DNA of 64,000 nucleotides from assembly GCA_902728285.1 (NCBI GenBank), contig CACVBU010000572.1, positions 272,770-336,769 on the forward strand, read 5' to 3'. Numbering within the stretch: position 1 is the first letter of the stretch; every line of letters begins with the position of its first letter. The position numbers and the translations under genes were made by a program. The notes under the pieces were generated by a model that saw only the letters and a list, made by a program, of their open reading frames with translations, made no database searches and was not told where the DNA came from. The DNA is from Clytia hemisphaerica (taxonomy: Eukaryota; Cnidaria; Hydrozoa; Leptothecata; Clytiidae). Shown here one piece after another: positions 13,515 through 26,164 of this stretch.

Positions 13515-13892
13515 ATGACAGAAAGAAAACAGAATTTCCTTGTTTTTATTTTGATTTTACACAGTGTAAATAGAATTTTAAAAGAGAAAGGAGGATTTTA
13601 TAAAATACAAAAGGGAACCAGAGAACACAAAAAACTTGACTGGACACGTACGGGAAAAAGCTTCCATAACTGGAGTAGTCGTGAGTTTGATATCTGCGTT
13701 CAAGCATTCCGTAACAAAAAGGTTGAGGCTATAAATTTTGATCGAACTCCAATTATTGATAGCATTTGTGTGCTTATTGTTGTTGAAACTAAACTACCTA
13801 GTTTTATGATGACGTCAAATTTAAGTAAAACCTCTACAAACGAGATTTTCAAAAAATTCAAAAGAATTGGGTTGGGTTTTAAGGATCAATGA
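13515..13892 (+). CDS. Unrecognised 125-residue ORF
   Basis: An open frame of 125 codons, Lys/Phe/Ile-rich, with WTRTGKSFHNWSSREF in the middle. I do not recognise a family, and no splice sites or neighbouring exons support it. It lies in repeat-rich DNA between the two channel genes and may be chance or a transposon remnant. Confidence 0.2.
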   Translation: MTERKQNFLVFILILHSVNRILKEKGGFYKIQKGTREHKKLDWTRTGKSFHNWSSREFDICVQAFRNKKVEAINFDRTPIIDSICVLIVVETKLPSFMMTSNLSKTSTNEIFKKFKRIGLGFKDQ

Positions 13893-15840
13893 TTTTTGCT
13901 GAGTCAGCACATTTTAAGACATTTCAACTGAGCCAGCAGAACTTTAAATCCAAATTATGTTGTGATCTAGGTAATCAAAACCCTATACTTATATAGGGCA
14001 CTTATAAGCAATGCAATTTCCAGTTAGTACATTTCAAAGCCCATCTTTTGAGCGTGATTCGAAAATGTAAATTTTATTGAGTAGTTGATGGTGTCATAAG
14101 GAAATATAGAGGATTTTTTAGTCATCTCGGGTCATTTCAGGTCTATGGGGCATAATTTTCAAAATGACCCCATTTTCGTTATATCAAAATTTTACGATCT
14201 TGTGAGTAGAACAGTTGAAATTCAAATTCAATTTTGAAAAAAAAATGAAAAACTTGTTTGCAGGAGTTTGTACTGCAAATTTACGTCATCATAAAGTGCC
14301 CAAAAAAGGATCCAAAACTTCTCAAATCGACAGTAAGCTTTTTTCTGGTAGTTTTTAGACCCTTGAAGCATGAGAAACCTATCTGTGACAAATTTCAGCC
14401 AATATGTTAATAAAATATATTATATAATATCAATTTCAAGGTAAAAAACTTACTAAATTCTACCAGACCCTATTGAAAACCAAGAAAGAAGGTCGTCTTG
14501 TGGTAACTAATGAAAAAAGTTAAAGCAGTGAACTATTAGGGGTGGTGACCAAACTTTTTTGGTCAAGAAAAAATTAGTACTGCGTGTAAAACTGTACAGG
14601 ATGAGGAAAATTTGTACAGTTAATAAATTGTTAATAAACTGTACTAATTTTTCTCATCCTCGACAGTTTTTACACCAACCTATTACCTATAGCACTCAAT
14701 AGAAAAGGGTGGCGTCAAAAGTTAGTGCATTTTAAAATGCACCAAAAAGGTGAAAAAAGGTGGTACCAAAAATGGTTTTTTTTTGGGAGTAAATCTGTTT
14801 CTTTTTGGGAATATAGATTGAGACAAAAGCTACGAGGGGCCATGAAGTCCCCATAAAGTGAGGGACAGCAAAATCATAGGAAAAGTGTTGAAAATGCTGT
14901 GTTTTGCACATTTTAAATAATCAGATTAAAGTTTGATATGAACGATATTCTTTTCAGCCCAAAATGTAGGTATGACTTATAACCACATCGTTATACCTTA
15001 CACACATATTGTGAAAAAAAACGATGATATTTGAAAATCCCACGCTTAGAGAACAAAGAAAAAAACTCAAGCATGGAATAATAGCAGATGGAAAAAATAT
15101 AATGGAAAATAAAAAAAGACAATCGAACGGTGCAAGTTTTTTCATTCTTTTCATAATCATGGCAAAACCTTGACAATAAAAGACACTGAAATTAAAAAAA
15201 TAGGCTTTATAAGTGAAGAGTACGAAAAAATGCTTTTAATAAAAATTTTTAACACATTTCTTGCAACTTGTGATTAGCTAGTTTCTCAGATGAAGCTTTG
15301 ATGAAAAAGAGACAGGGTAAAATTTTGATGCCAAAAGTGGATGTGCATTTTAAATAAATATTTAAATTAACATGGTGGTGGTGCCTGTTAAGATTTTAGC
15401 AGACGATTTAATTTACTATACTTAAGAGAACTTATCAGGGGGTAAACTAGCGGGGTGGGTGGAGGAAATTTCAGGTTTGTAAAAATGGCCTGGGTGGAAA
15501 ATTTATAAAAAGATAGGTAATACAGATAGAAGAATTAGGGCAAAATGGAACTTTTGAAAAAAGTATTTCATAAAACTCAATGGGGGAATAAGAATATCCT
15601 CGGAGGAAAACTTTTATTGTAAGCGCTTTTTTTATAAGAACGGTGTTTTTCCATTTCATCATGAATATTCCTAAGACTTTTTGGGGGAAATCATCCGGGG
15701 GATGAATGGCAATCTAGAGGGGAATTGTCCTGAGTTTCTAAACTCCATGATGTTGGTATTCTATACCACACTGCCGGTTAGGTGAATGCATTTTCTAAAA
15801 TCCAATGACAAATAGGTGACGATTGCAAACTCGGATATAC
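13893..15840. other. Non-coding, repeat-derived stretch
   Basis: No supported gene. Contains the palindrome at 14585-14676 (listed separately) and, at about 15620-15690, a block (TTTTTCCATTTCATCATGAATATTCCTAA followed by TTTTTGGGGGAAATCATCC, read as two parts) that is also present, diverged, at 50785-50880 and partly at 51030-51060. This is a dispersed repeat. Confidence 0.5.
14585..14676. repeat. 92-bp palindrome (hairpin)
   Basis: The arm TGTAAAACTGTACAGGATGA, continuing GGAAAATTTGTACAGTT, is followed after a short AT loop by its near reverse complement AAACTGTACTAATTTTTCTC, continuing ATCCTCGACAGTTTTTACA. It could fold as a cruciform or RNA hairpin, and is probably a small foldback element. 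Confidence 0.65.
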
Positions 15841-15855
15841 TCGACAATGCCCAAT

Positions 15856-16120
15856 CATAGTCATTATAAAAAAACACTGGTCTGGCAATGTATTGTTTTA
15901 GCTTTATTGTCGAATTTTCTTTTGTTATAAATAAAAGGCAAGTTGCGATTTGCATACTTTTTGATCACGTTACCAAATTCTCCTTTTGGGATTGGTTTAA
16001 ATTTCAATCACATGATCAAAAAGTATGCAAAATAAAGTCGATTTGCGAACACAAGCTCTATCTGTTAACAATATAAAGAAACAAAAGCCTTCCAGACCGG
16101 GGTTTTTTATAATGACTATG
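15856..16120. mobile_element. 265-bp foldback MITE with 7-bp target-site duplication
   Basis: The ends CATAGTCATTATAAAAAA and TTTTTTATAATGACTATG are perfect inverted repeats, extending imperfectly to CTGGTCTGG / CCAGACCGG. Internal inverted pairs GCATACTTTTTGATCA and TGATCAAAAAGTATGC continue the fold. The direct repeat GCCCAAT flanks it at 15849-15855 and 16121-16127 (8 bp if one mismatch is allowed), which fits hAT- or Mutator-type insertion better than Tc1/mariner. Confidence 0.75.
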
Positions 16121-16541
16121 GCCCAATGGCAGATAGAATGGAAATACGCTTGTTGGGTACAGCCGACATTGGCACGGATAGGTTTGAAAAAGCCAAGAAT
16201 AGTTAAGAGATGAGTAGATAAAGATTATGTGAAGTGAAATCAATCTTTTTAACAGAAAAATCCAAAAAGAATCCGACGGTTCATCAAAATTTATAAGTAC
16301 TCGGTTGAAGAAAGTTGGTTTACAAAAAACTAGAATTAAATATTCAATCTTTAATATATTATTTACCTCTTTCTGTCAAGAGTTGTCATCATTATTGAAT
16401 GAAGAGAGCGAAAAAGGTCTTGCTGTGCGTTTTACAAGCTGAATCAGCAGAACCAAGGTTATAAAAGTCATAAAAACAAACGAAAATTAACAATAATAAC
16501 AAAAACTCGAAAAAGAAAAAGAAGAGCACTTCGTTGGCAAG

Positions 16542-16628
16542 ATGAAACTGAAGAAGAAATTGAAAGAAAAACCTGGAAGTGTTCTATTGGTCAAAGTGGA
16601 ATTTTGCGATGACGCCACTGAACAAAAG
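16542..16628 (+). CDS. erg: Probable first coding exon of ERG-like gene 2
   Basis: The ATG at 16542 opens 29 codons (MKLKKKLKEKPGSVLLVKVE, then FCDDATEQK) ending exactly at a GTAAGG donor in phase 0. The next supported exon of ERG-like gene 2 begins at 20960 in phase 0, so the join keeps frame. The position matches the short N-terminal exon of paralogue 1 (6672-6797), which likewise joins in phase 0 to the S1-containing exon. This is inference from phase, composition and synteny between paralogues; a 4.3-kb intron is implied. Confidence 0.5.
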
Positions 16629-16688
16629 GTAAGGCTTATTTACATCTTATCATCCAAAAACCTCTTTTTACCAAAAAAATTATGACGG

Positions 16689-17218
16689 TTGGATGTTCCG
16701 CGGTTGGTGGACAAGTCCCTGGTAGAGGCTGATTTTTCTCCGCAAAACTGGCAAATAAATTATTTAGCAAATAATTCTAAGACTTTGCAAAAATTAAAAA
16801 AATATGAGTCCAAATTTTCGGATATTTTTGACGAAATACTTAAATATCTAAAACATCTAAAAAGAAATCAGTCTTCTATCGTCGAACCTGCTCACGTCAC
16901 TGGGCTCAACTTTTGGTCTTTTCTAACTATTCGAAGGTCCCATTTGTTGCGGTACCGTAAAAAACTTATCAAGCCGGGAGAAAGATGAAAAACCCACTCA
17001 GTTATTTATCCTTCGATAGTGATTATCTTCAACATAAGTTCGAAGAAGATGAGGTCATCCCATCTCCATTTCAACGTCAAGACAAAATGACCTTAGTCGA
17101 ACATGAGCGTCACGAAAAACGTCACTCGAAAAAATCGACTTTGGTTTCCATGAAAATCATGTTATTCATTAATATTTATCTGGAGGGTTATGTCATCGCA
17201 AGTTCTATTACATACTAG
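16689..17218 (+). pseudogene. Two overlapping ORFs, possible broken gene fragment
   Basis: A 99-codon ORF (16689-16988) and a 77-codon ORF (16985-17218) overlap by four bases in different frames. Parts have coding-like composition, for example HVTGLNFWSF and FQRQDKMTLVEHERHEKRH. No domain is recognised and no clean splice pair links them to a neighbour. They could be remnants of a retrocopied or transposon gene, or unrecognised N-terminal exons of the channel. Confidence 0.25.
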
Positions 17219-17219
17219 A

Positions 17220-20200
17220 AAAAGAAAATGAAAAACCTCAAAAATATTTGATATCAAAATAAGTGTTCATGAATGAATTAAAAGTCCAATCCCAATCAGT
17301 TAAAGGGCCTATCAGGGCCTATAAGATAGAATTCCTTTATGTAGTAAGCATTTTAAGTCATGCACGTTCTATATTCTATTTTTTTTCATCTAAATAAATT
17401 TGTCGTTATAAAATATTATCAAAATCTAGAAAAAATATTATAAAATTTTCACAATATGTTTCGTGGTACTTTTCATTATTTTTTGTTCATTAAAAATCTC
17501 CGCCATCCGTCACAATATGGTGGTAAGATGCTAGAATTTAGCAATATGATTTTTGCAATAAAGATGCCATATGGGTTATCGCATAAATAATCTGCCCAAC
17601 CTTATCCGTATTAAGAAGATGGGTTTTCCTGACTTACATAACATACATAACTTTAGGAAAACAATTTTCATCAAACTTTTTGGGACGAGAAATTCTGTGA
17701 ATCTGTGATACAAACCATATCACTTGGTCTTTGGTTTTCCATACTCTTTAAACAATCAAAGTCTCATCCTCATTTACGCAGCATACCTACATGAAGAATA
17801 AAAGATTTGATTTAAGAAAAAAACCGATTACATGACAGGCCAGAAAAATAACAGACCTCTCACAATCAAAGTGAAAACCTTTCCCCAATATAAGAGTAGA
17901 TTTTAAAAGAGGTAGTTTCCTTCGAATTCCGTATTTCTGTACATTCAATTTTTGTTGAGACTAGGTTTATTTCGATTTAAAATCGATCGATTTCGATTGA
18001 TATTGCATTTAACATTCGATAAACTTTGATCTAAAGTTATTGGCGGGTTTGAAGGAGGAAACGTAAAAGTCTTCCAACGATAAGGCTGTGGCGTTATTCA
18101 ACCTAGATTAAAAGGAGCAAAATATTTTGAAGTAAAATTTAATGAAGTGGTAATGAATCAAAAAATCAGATAAAGAATTATTCACCAGTTAGTTAGACGA
18201 CATCAAAATGAAAAGGAGGGACAGTGAGAAAGGTTACATGAATAACTAATTTTCATCTTCATTGATGACGTCACAAAAGCAAATTGTTTCACGTCTATTG
18301 ACTTTGATTGAATCAATGTATTCTTCTTCATCTTCATAAACTTCCCTTTATTCATCATCACGAAGGAAAGCTGTAACACATGTATATGAGAATGGAGGAT
18401 GAAGTGTAAAATTTCATAGGAAAATGGTATCAGTTTTCTGATTTGATTTTCGTTTATATTTGTGCAATAAGGATAGAAGGAGATACATAAATTGTAAGGC
18501 AGAGAAGAAAAGTCACCAGATGACCACGGGATAATAGAATGACAGTAAGTTATAATTCCTGAGATACAAAGCTAAGTTCTAATAAAGTACAGAATTTATT
18601 TCCAACGAATTGGTGGAAATTAATGCCTTTTTCCTAGGAGAGCAGGGTCTGATTTTATTCGCCTCTTCATATTTTTAGAACTATTATTTAAAAGGATCTT
18701 TAAAAACAAATAATTTCTAGGATCTGCTACTACCCCTTTTGATATTTGAAGGGTAAAGATTTTCGACGACGTTATGGAATGTCATTTTTTTCCTTCGATA
18801 ACCTCTAATAGATTAGTCTCTAAGATAAAACCAATGACCTTTAAAAATAGGGTTATTCGGGAAAATAAGTGAATATTAGTGAAAGATAAATGATAGAAAA
18901 TTTGTTTAAGTTATTAAAAAATAAAATGAGGAAATATTCATCAGATTTACTTTGTGTTGAAAACACATGGTTGGTGCTTTACTAAGGGACGTCACAAGAT
19001 GGGGTTTTTCTTCGGTTACCTAACGTAAATCTATATGGTAAAACAATCATGTCGGATTTCCTAACATGGGAAATTTCACCCTTTAATTTGTGTCTATATA
19101 AAAACATTATAAACCGCATATTTCTTTAAGAACCCTGATTAATAAAAAAAAACTTCTGATAAAAATATCATCACATGTCGTGTCGTGTGGGTCTTAAGGG
19201 GAATGGTAAGCTGAAAATTCAGGTAGCAGGTTAGGCAAAAGAAATATTGATTTTGGAATCTTAAATATATTTGGGAGGTTCCCTGATAGCCACTGTGCTG
19301 ATGCAAATGGCGAGAAGAAGATGCAGAGGGTTTTGCTTTTGAATAAAGGTACAAACGAGATAAAATTAGCATACAATTAAAATGACATGAAAATTAGACA
19401 AAAAAAGATTTTGGATCTGACTGAGAATTGAAGCACACTTTAAAGGGAAATTGATGGCTATATACGAAAACATCAGAGTCATAGAGAAATAAAAAATAAA
19501 GAAGACCTTTAAGAGGATTTTACCGTGATCCAATATCCCAAAAGTCCCCTTCCACAAAAAAGAAAAAAATGTTCCAAGCAAAAAGCTGAAATACAAAATA
19601 AACAAGACTATTGATTATTCATGAAGCTCAAGGCGACTTTTCTTACGGAGATTGAGTGGGATGACTTATAGAGAGAGCTTTTGTAATCCTGTGAAATAAT
19701 TCCTTGCCTTCTTATACAGGCAGACCGTACAAAAATCAGAATTTTCTTTTGAAAATGAATGTCCATTGAGTTCCCCTCACATTGCATACAGAGGAGCTCT
19801 AACCGGGTGATAGATTTCTCCCTTTTGACCCTTTTTTATTAGATCCAATGCGAGAAAGGCCCTGTTGAATGGGGGAAAATTTCTTTAAAGAAAACAAGAA
19901 AGAATTAGAGTCGATGGAGAAAAGTAAAGAAAGATGGTTAAAAGAAAAAAGAAAAGAATAAAAGAATGGATAAAATAAAAAAAATAAAAAAACATTTATG
20001 TTTTTAAAAATTTATAGAGCTTATGAAGAAAAACCTAGGACTCTTTAAAATTTTCTTATCTCGATATAACGTGCTTAGTTCAGCTAAGTCTAACAATAAC
20101 AAGGAGGGGTGCGAGAGCTGAAGTGAGCAATCTTTAAAGAAATGGAAGATTTTATCATTGAAAATCGCTGATTCAGCATTGAGCTGTCCAATTGACGGAT

Positions 20201-20950
20201 GCAAAAAATCATTAAATCTTTGTCAACACTTTTTAACGGATAAAGGGACGTCACATAAATATTTCTTTTAGAAAATCGAAAAAAACTTGTTTAATTCTTC
20301 AATGGGAGAAGAGTTATTTACACGACAGAGGAAAAAAGAGGAACAATTTGTTAAAGAATTCAGCCAAAAACTCACCGGGGAGTTCCTGGCTTAATAATAA
20401 CAATCATCACAGTTAATCAGAACTAATCAAACATTATCATCGAGAAATTTGAAAATTTCTTTCATAGTTGATTGTAAAAGGGAGAAAAAAATAACATATT
20501 TTTTAATATGACAGCAATTATCGTACGACAAATTTTCCAAAATAACGGTGCTGGCCAAATAACTCAAACGAGTGTGAGTTGAAGAATTTTTGTCGTTGTT
20601 TATAAGAGTGAAAAGCAAGAAATTCTTCAACATTGAACTGTTTTTGAGCATTGTCTGTTAAATTTCTGTAGCGTGAATAAAAGAATTTTTCGTGAAGATG
20701 GTATTTGTTCAGAAGATAGTAAAAAGGGAAATCTAGTTGAAGGAATTCTCATTTCTGATGAAATCGGCAATCCATAGTCTAGAATTATCTATCAAATTAA
20801 AGTAGAGAATTCTAAAGTCCGAAGCTTTTCAGAAAAATAAATTGGGTGGTTGTCTTGTTTTGCTCCTGGAAAGAATTGGTCGAATTGCCCAGATGCAATG
20901 TGTATATTTGTGCTGTTGATCACATTAAATACATAATTCTCCATTCTTTC
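17220..20950. other. Non-coding stretch; probable first intron of ERG-like gene 2
   Basis: Very AT-rich. The ORFs on both strands are Phe/Ser/Leu-rich and look like translated low-complexity DNA. No RNA gene, repeat boundary or exon could be supported. Confidence 0.4.
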
Positions 20951-20959
20951 TCATCTTAG

Positions 20960-23900
20960 ACGACAGCAATGCAAGGAGGCTTCCCAAGCCAACCAGCCAT
21001 CCGAAGCAACAATAGAGAACCTTTATCATCCAAAGTCAAGAAATGTCAATGCGATATGGACTGGTTTTTCAAATGGTACAACAAACAAAAATTCCTTATC
21101 AATCATGAAGGTAGATTCAAGGTGATGTGGGATTGGTTGGTTTTGTTACTGGTCATTTTTACAGCCATTCAGGTCCCGTTCTACGCCACATTCACCAGAA
21201 CAGCTCCAGTGATATTTGACATAGGGGATGGTGGGCACAGTGAAGCTATTGTCATCTTAACCACCATGGTAGATCTCATTTTTATCGTCGACATCTTCTT
21301 GAATTTTCGTACAACGTACGTTCGATCAAGCTCCGAACTCAAAGAACAAGATTCAAAAAAGATAGCAAAACATTATTTGAAGACATGGTTTCTGATCGAT
21401 CTGTTGGCGGCCATACCTTTTGATCTCATGGTACACGATCACGAAAATAATTCAAACAGTAATGTAAGTTTTTCTTCTACGTTCATTTTTTCTGTGAAAC
21501 AACATTAACATCGACGAAAAGTTGTTAAAAACGGTAAATAAATTTGAATGAATATCTTGGTGCAGTTAGAAGTCCGTAACCGAGGAGTTAGGATCAATCG
21601 GTAGACTTTTTATCCCGTGAGGTTTGATCCCTTCAAATGTTTACTCTATACTAACTTATATTTAGTATAAATAGAGACCGAGACTTCAACCTAGACTCCA
21701 CCATAAAAACCTTCTAAATAATCAAATGAATCTGTTCTTCACTTTCAGGCATCGACAGTAATCGGGTTACTGAAATCTGCTCGTTTGTTACGTTTGTTTC
21801 GGGTTGCACGGAAACTGGATCGATATTCAGAGCATGGATACGCCGTATTGTTCCTTCTGATGTGCTTTTTCATGCTGATCTCTCATTGGTTGGCTTGTGT
21901 GTGGAACTTCATTGCTACACACGAAGAACACATAGATGATAGTTGGGTGAGACGGCTGAACGATGATATTTACCCTCCATTGAAAGAGCAAATTAAATGT
22001 TGCTGTAATCGAATCGCGCAGAACGTTCTCATGAATAAATCACTGATCAATACCACCATCAGTAATTTCACCAACATAGCGGGCACTGTTAAACAATTAC
22101 CGCCCATCCAGTTAGGCGTTGGTGAACGTTACATCGCATCCTTGTATTTCATCGTTTCATCATTGACGGGTGTTGGTTTTGGCAACATTGCAGCCACCAC
22201 AGTGTACGAACAAACGTTCAGTGTTATACTCATGATGCTTGGAAGTGCGTAGTTTCTTATGATGATTTTACTTTGTTTCTTTTCTTTCTAAGTCATTCAT
22301 TTCCAAAGGGGCATTTTTGAACGTTTTCGTCGTTTTTTGGTTTTAGCGACTACGAGTTTTTTGGTATTAGTTTATGTGGCGTACTGTATAACCAGGACCC
22401 GGACCGGACCCTGGACCCTAAGAAACCAGGACCCCGGACCTTTACGAAAACCTGGACCCCTCCTAAATTTTCGAGAAAACACGGACCCCCTCGTAAATTT
22501 TCGAGAAAACACGGACCCCATCTCAAATTTTCGAGAAAACACGGACCCCTCACAAAATTTTGCGGATCCATTCTCCTCAATTACGAAATTTTCAAGAAAA
22601 CTCAGGATAGTATAGAAGTAGAACTTGTTAGGGTTTCTAAATAATTTTTTACGCTGTTTGAGCTTTCTTAGACAAAAGATTACAAAGAAAACTTTCATAC
22701 TTTGAGCCGAATCAATGTTCTGACTTAAAAATTCGAGGCCAAAAAGAAACAACAAGTCGAAGTCACTGTAAGCATAAATTGAGGCTGAAAATTAGATTTT
22801 ACTACATCCTCGACTTGATTTTCCCATGTGCTTATAAAAAAGAGTGAGATGATGAGATGATTAGATAATTTGACGGAAATATTCGATGGAAGAATTTGAT
22901 TCATTCTATTCAAACACGGCCAATTGATATTTGGGAATTTGAGGTTTAAATTATGAGCTGTTTATATGGTAAATGTTTATGAAAATAAACTGGAAAATAA
23001 ATGGATTCGTGTTTTCTCGAAAATTTACGGAGGGGTCCAGGTTCTCGTCAAAATTGGAGGGGGTCTGTGTTTTTGCCAAAATTTAAGGGGGGGGGGTCCG
23101 TGTTTTCGCCAAAATTTGAGGGGTCCGTGTTTTCGCAAAAAATTGAGGGGGTACGTTTTTTTGCTAAAATTTGAGGGGGGTCCACGTTTTCGCCAAAATT
23201 TGAGGGAGCATGTGTTTTCGCCAAAATTTGAGGGGATATATGTTTTTGCAAAAACTTGAGGGGTCCGTGTTTTCGCCAAAATTTGAGGGGTCCGTGTTTT
23301 CGCCAAAATTTGAGGGTGTCCGTGTTTTCGCAAAAAATTGAGGGGGTACGTTTTTTTGCTAAAATTTGACGGGGTCCACGTTTTCACCAAAATTTGAAGG
23401 AGTATGTGTTTTCGCCAAAATTTGAGGGGGGGGGGGTCCGTGTTTTCTCGAAAATTTACGAGGGGTCCGGGTTTTCGTAAAAGTCCGGGGTCCGGATTTT
23501 CTTAGGGTCCAGGGTCCGGTCGAGGTCCTGGTTGTACAGTACGCCAGTTTATGTATGTATCACTTTGCATCAAAAATAACATTTTCCGAAAAAAGATTTG
23601 ACCGGCAGACTGCACACTGATGTGCCAGTGTTTCAAAGATTCGGGCATTACAAATTAAAGTTAGTGTGAATCACGGTATGAAACAGAAGACCTTGAAGTA
23701 TTTTTCCAGTAGGATTCTATTTAATGGTCCTGATACCTTTCCATTCTAGCACTGTTGTATGCATGCATCTTCGGGAACATGGTGGCAATCGTGCAACGAT
23801 CTTACTCACGACAAACGTTATACCATAACAACATGACGAGCATGCGAGAGTTCTTACACTTCTACAAAATACCGCATGATCTACAGAACAACATCAATAA

Positions 23901-26164
23901 CTACACAAGGCGTGAATGGCTTTTATCACCTGCTCTCGAAGCTAAAACTGTAAGTACTGGCAGGTGAAATAAGTACACAACACGTTAATATAAGTGTAAG
24001 ACAAATTTAAGGAGGTTTTGTTATTACAAATTGTAGTAAATCAGTTTTTAACTTTTGATCCAGCTTTTAGTTTTACTTAATCAAATGGGTGTAAAGAAAA
24101 GTTAGTCCAAGGTGATGGTCTGTGCTTTGAAAGCTTTTAGAATAAGCTCTCTAACCACGTATCATGTATCACGTATTGTTGAAACCCAGGTGAAAACCTA
24201 TTTTCATTATTTTTCCCGATTGTTAAAGATAAGATGCGATAAAATCTTTTCATCAATAAAAGATGTTATTTAACGCTCATTAAAAATTTTAATCTTAGTA
24301 AGGAAAAGAGGCCAATCTCCATTCTCGTTTTTACAGATGTTGAGTAACTTTCCCGAATGTTTACAAGCCGATTTGACGTACGAACTATACCAGCACGTGT
24401 TTTTCAAAAATTCGGCTTTCCGTGAAGCAACGTTGAGCTGCATGAGAGCTTTATCCATGAAGATGCACACGATGACGTTACAAGCCAATTTATGTATCTT
24501 AAGACGAGGTGATGAGATCGATAAATTATACATCATCGAGAAAGGAGAGATCGAGGTACAAATTAAAAACCCTGAAACAGGTGACAGTCAACATGGCAAC
24601 AAAATCAAATTAGGTAGGCTTTGAATTTGTACTCATTCATTGTTACACCACTAGGGGGGATCGGGTGTGAGCTTTCTAGGGTTGAATCACGTATAGGGTT
24701 TAAAAAGTCAATGAAAACACTTGTGATATTTTTATCCTCTTCATATATCAAGATTAAATCGAACCCAAAAATGCGGCGATCGGGTGCGAGTATCACATTC
24801 CCATCTAAGTAAAAAGAGAGCACCCTGGTCTCAAATATTTTTGAATTTCACAGTCTGATTTTTTTCTACGCATTTTTCAGGGAAAGACAAAACGTTTGGA
24901 TATGACGTCAAAATGATGCCACGCAAACCGAAATCGAATTCGAACGTACGAACGACCATTCTATCAGAGATCCATTATATTGACAAGAATGATTTGTTAG
25001 AAATTTTCGACACTTATCCAAAGTTTGCAGAGAATTTCCGCCATCATTATTCGCATGGATTTGATCTCAATGACGTGGAAGAGGTAAATAACTACTTTTT
25101 TAAATACTGAAGACTTAAAATGGTTTGATACACTATCAAAATTCTTGCTAATGATGTACCTTATTGATTAAGATTAAAGTGTCACATGACTGTTTCTCTG
25201 GTTCCTGAAACGTTTTAAAGGCAAGACTTTCGTCACGAGCCGAAGACAACCAGCAAAAGCTCTCAAAATACCTTAACCGAATCTTTATACTAATCGAAAA
25301 GTAAGCAGTAAAGTCTTTTTCAAGCCCATAACTTTACAAAGTGTAGCAAAATCAACGAGATTTAAAATGAGACATCTATTTTACTCTTTGCAGGAGGGTT
25401 ATTTTACGACGCCAGTACGAAAACAAAAAGTGCACTCCAACCTCTTAGCAAGACAAGCAGCACCCATTATCAACAGAATCCATCGATTCAGCAAACGTCG
25501 CAAATCGCACACGTTTAACGGTGAGATTGCCAAAGTACGTTCCGAAAACTGTCTACTTGATCCTCGATACAGTTTGAAAACGACTTTCTCAGAACCTGAA
25601 GAAAACTTGACGATGAGTAACGACGAACTTTCATCTTCACGAAAACCGAAGACGTCGATTGGTCAGTTCAAGAAACGCGCTCTGCAACAGACGATGAGTG
25701 ATACCAGTTCAGTAGCCAGTAATAGCTCCACTATTCATTTGAGGCCGTTAACACCACACGTTACGCCACGTCGTAAACTTACTGCTCCGGCAACTAGTCC
25801 TTTCTTATCACCAACCAAACTAGACATTGAGACACGTCTCGATAACTTAGAAAATAAAGTCGAAGACGTCAATAAAAAGAACGAACAAAAATTGAATCAA
25901 ATTTTAAGACTTTTAACGGAGTTGACATACGATACACGTCAGAAATCGCCGACGATCAGCAGCAATCAGTCGGAAGAATCGCTTAATCATAAGAATGTTA
26001 AAGAGGACGAAACGTTGAACCATTTTCTTGATACGTACACAACATCTTCAGCAGAACACCATAAAGACAATAACATCAATTTCACAATGAATGTAGTGGA
26101 CTGTGGTGACGACTTGGTAGATTGCAACGAAACAACGCCTTGGTTACAAGAAAGTCAAGGATAG
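20960..26164 (+). CDS. erg: ERG-type (KCNH/Kv11) voltage-gated potassium channel 2
   Basis: Exons 20960-21463, 21749-22244, 23750-23949, 24337-24613, 24881-25083, 25394-26164; all phases agree (817 codons, stop at 26162). Introns fall at the same codon positions as in paralogue 1, so the two are tandem duplicates. Domains: S1-S3 (LINHEGRFKVMWDWL; IDLLAAIPFD), S4 (SARLLRLFRVARKLDRYSEH), S5, a long turret, filter GVGFGN, S6 LLYACIFGN, C-linker, a degenerate CNB homology domain (RRGDEIDKLYIIEKGEIEV) and a C-terminal coiled coil (IETRLDNLENKVEDVNKKNE). Oddities: the filter has Gly where ERG normally has Ser (hERG S624), and the turret holds three adjacent Cys (KCCCNR) and several N-glycosylation sequons (NKS, NTT, NFT). 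The end of the CNB homology domain reads FDLNDVEE, where KCNH channels place their intrinsic ligand. No PAS exon is visible. The reading frame is open from the acceptor at 20959; initiation is at 20969 or, more likely, in the exon at 16542. Confidence 0.93.
22378..23545. mobile_element. Foldback element with tandem-repeat arms and 9-bp TSD
   Basis: Lies in the intron between 22244 and 23750 of ERG-like gene 2. Terminal inverted repeats begin GGCGTACTGTATAACCAGGA and end TCCTGGTTGTACAGTACGCC, with one mismatch. The direct repeat AGTTTATGT flanks it at 22369-22377 and 23546-23554. The left arm carries a few copies, and the right arm many inverted copies, of a unit of about 27-30 bp (GGGGTCCGTGTTTTCGCCAA plus AATTTGA). 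A 9-bp duplication is typical of Mutator-like elements. The Pro/Asp/Lys-rich ORFs here are translated repeats. Confidence 0.85.

Noticed and set aside
22337-23390. Several Pro/Asn/Asp- or Lys-rich ORFs on both strands
   Set aside because: They lie in the foldback element's tandem repeats within an ERG intron, and the same repeat is open in several frames.
22390-23520. CRISPR-like appearance of regularly spaced repeats
   Set aside because: Eukaryotic intron; the 'spacers' are diverged repeats and the arms are inverted, bounded by a TSD.
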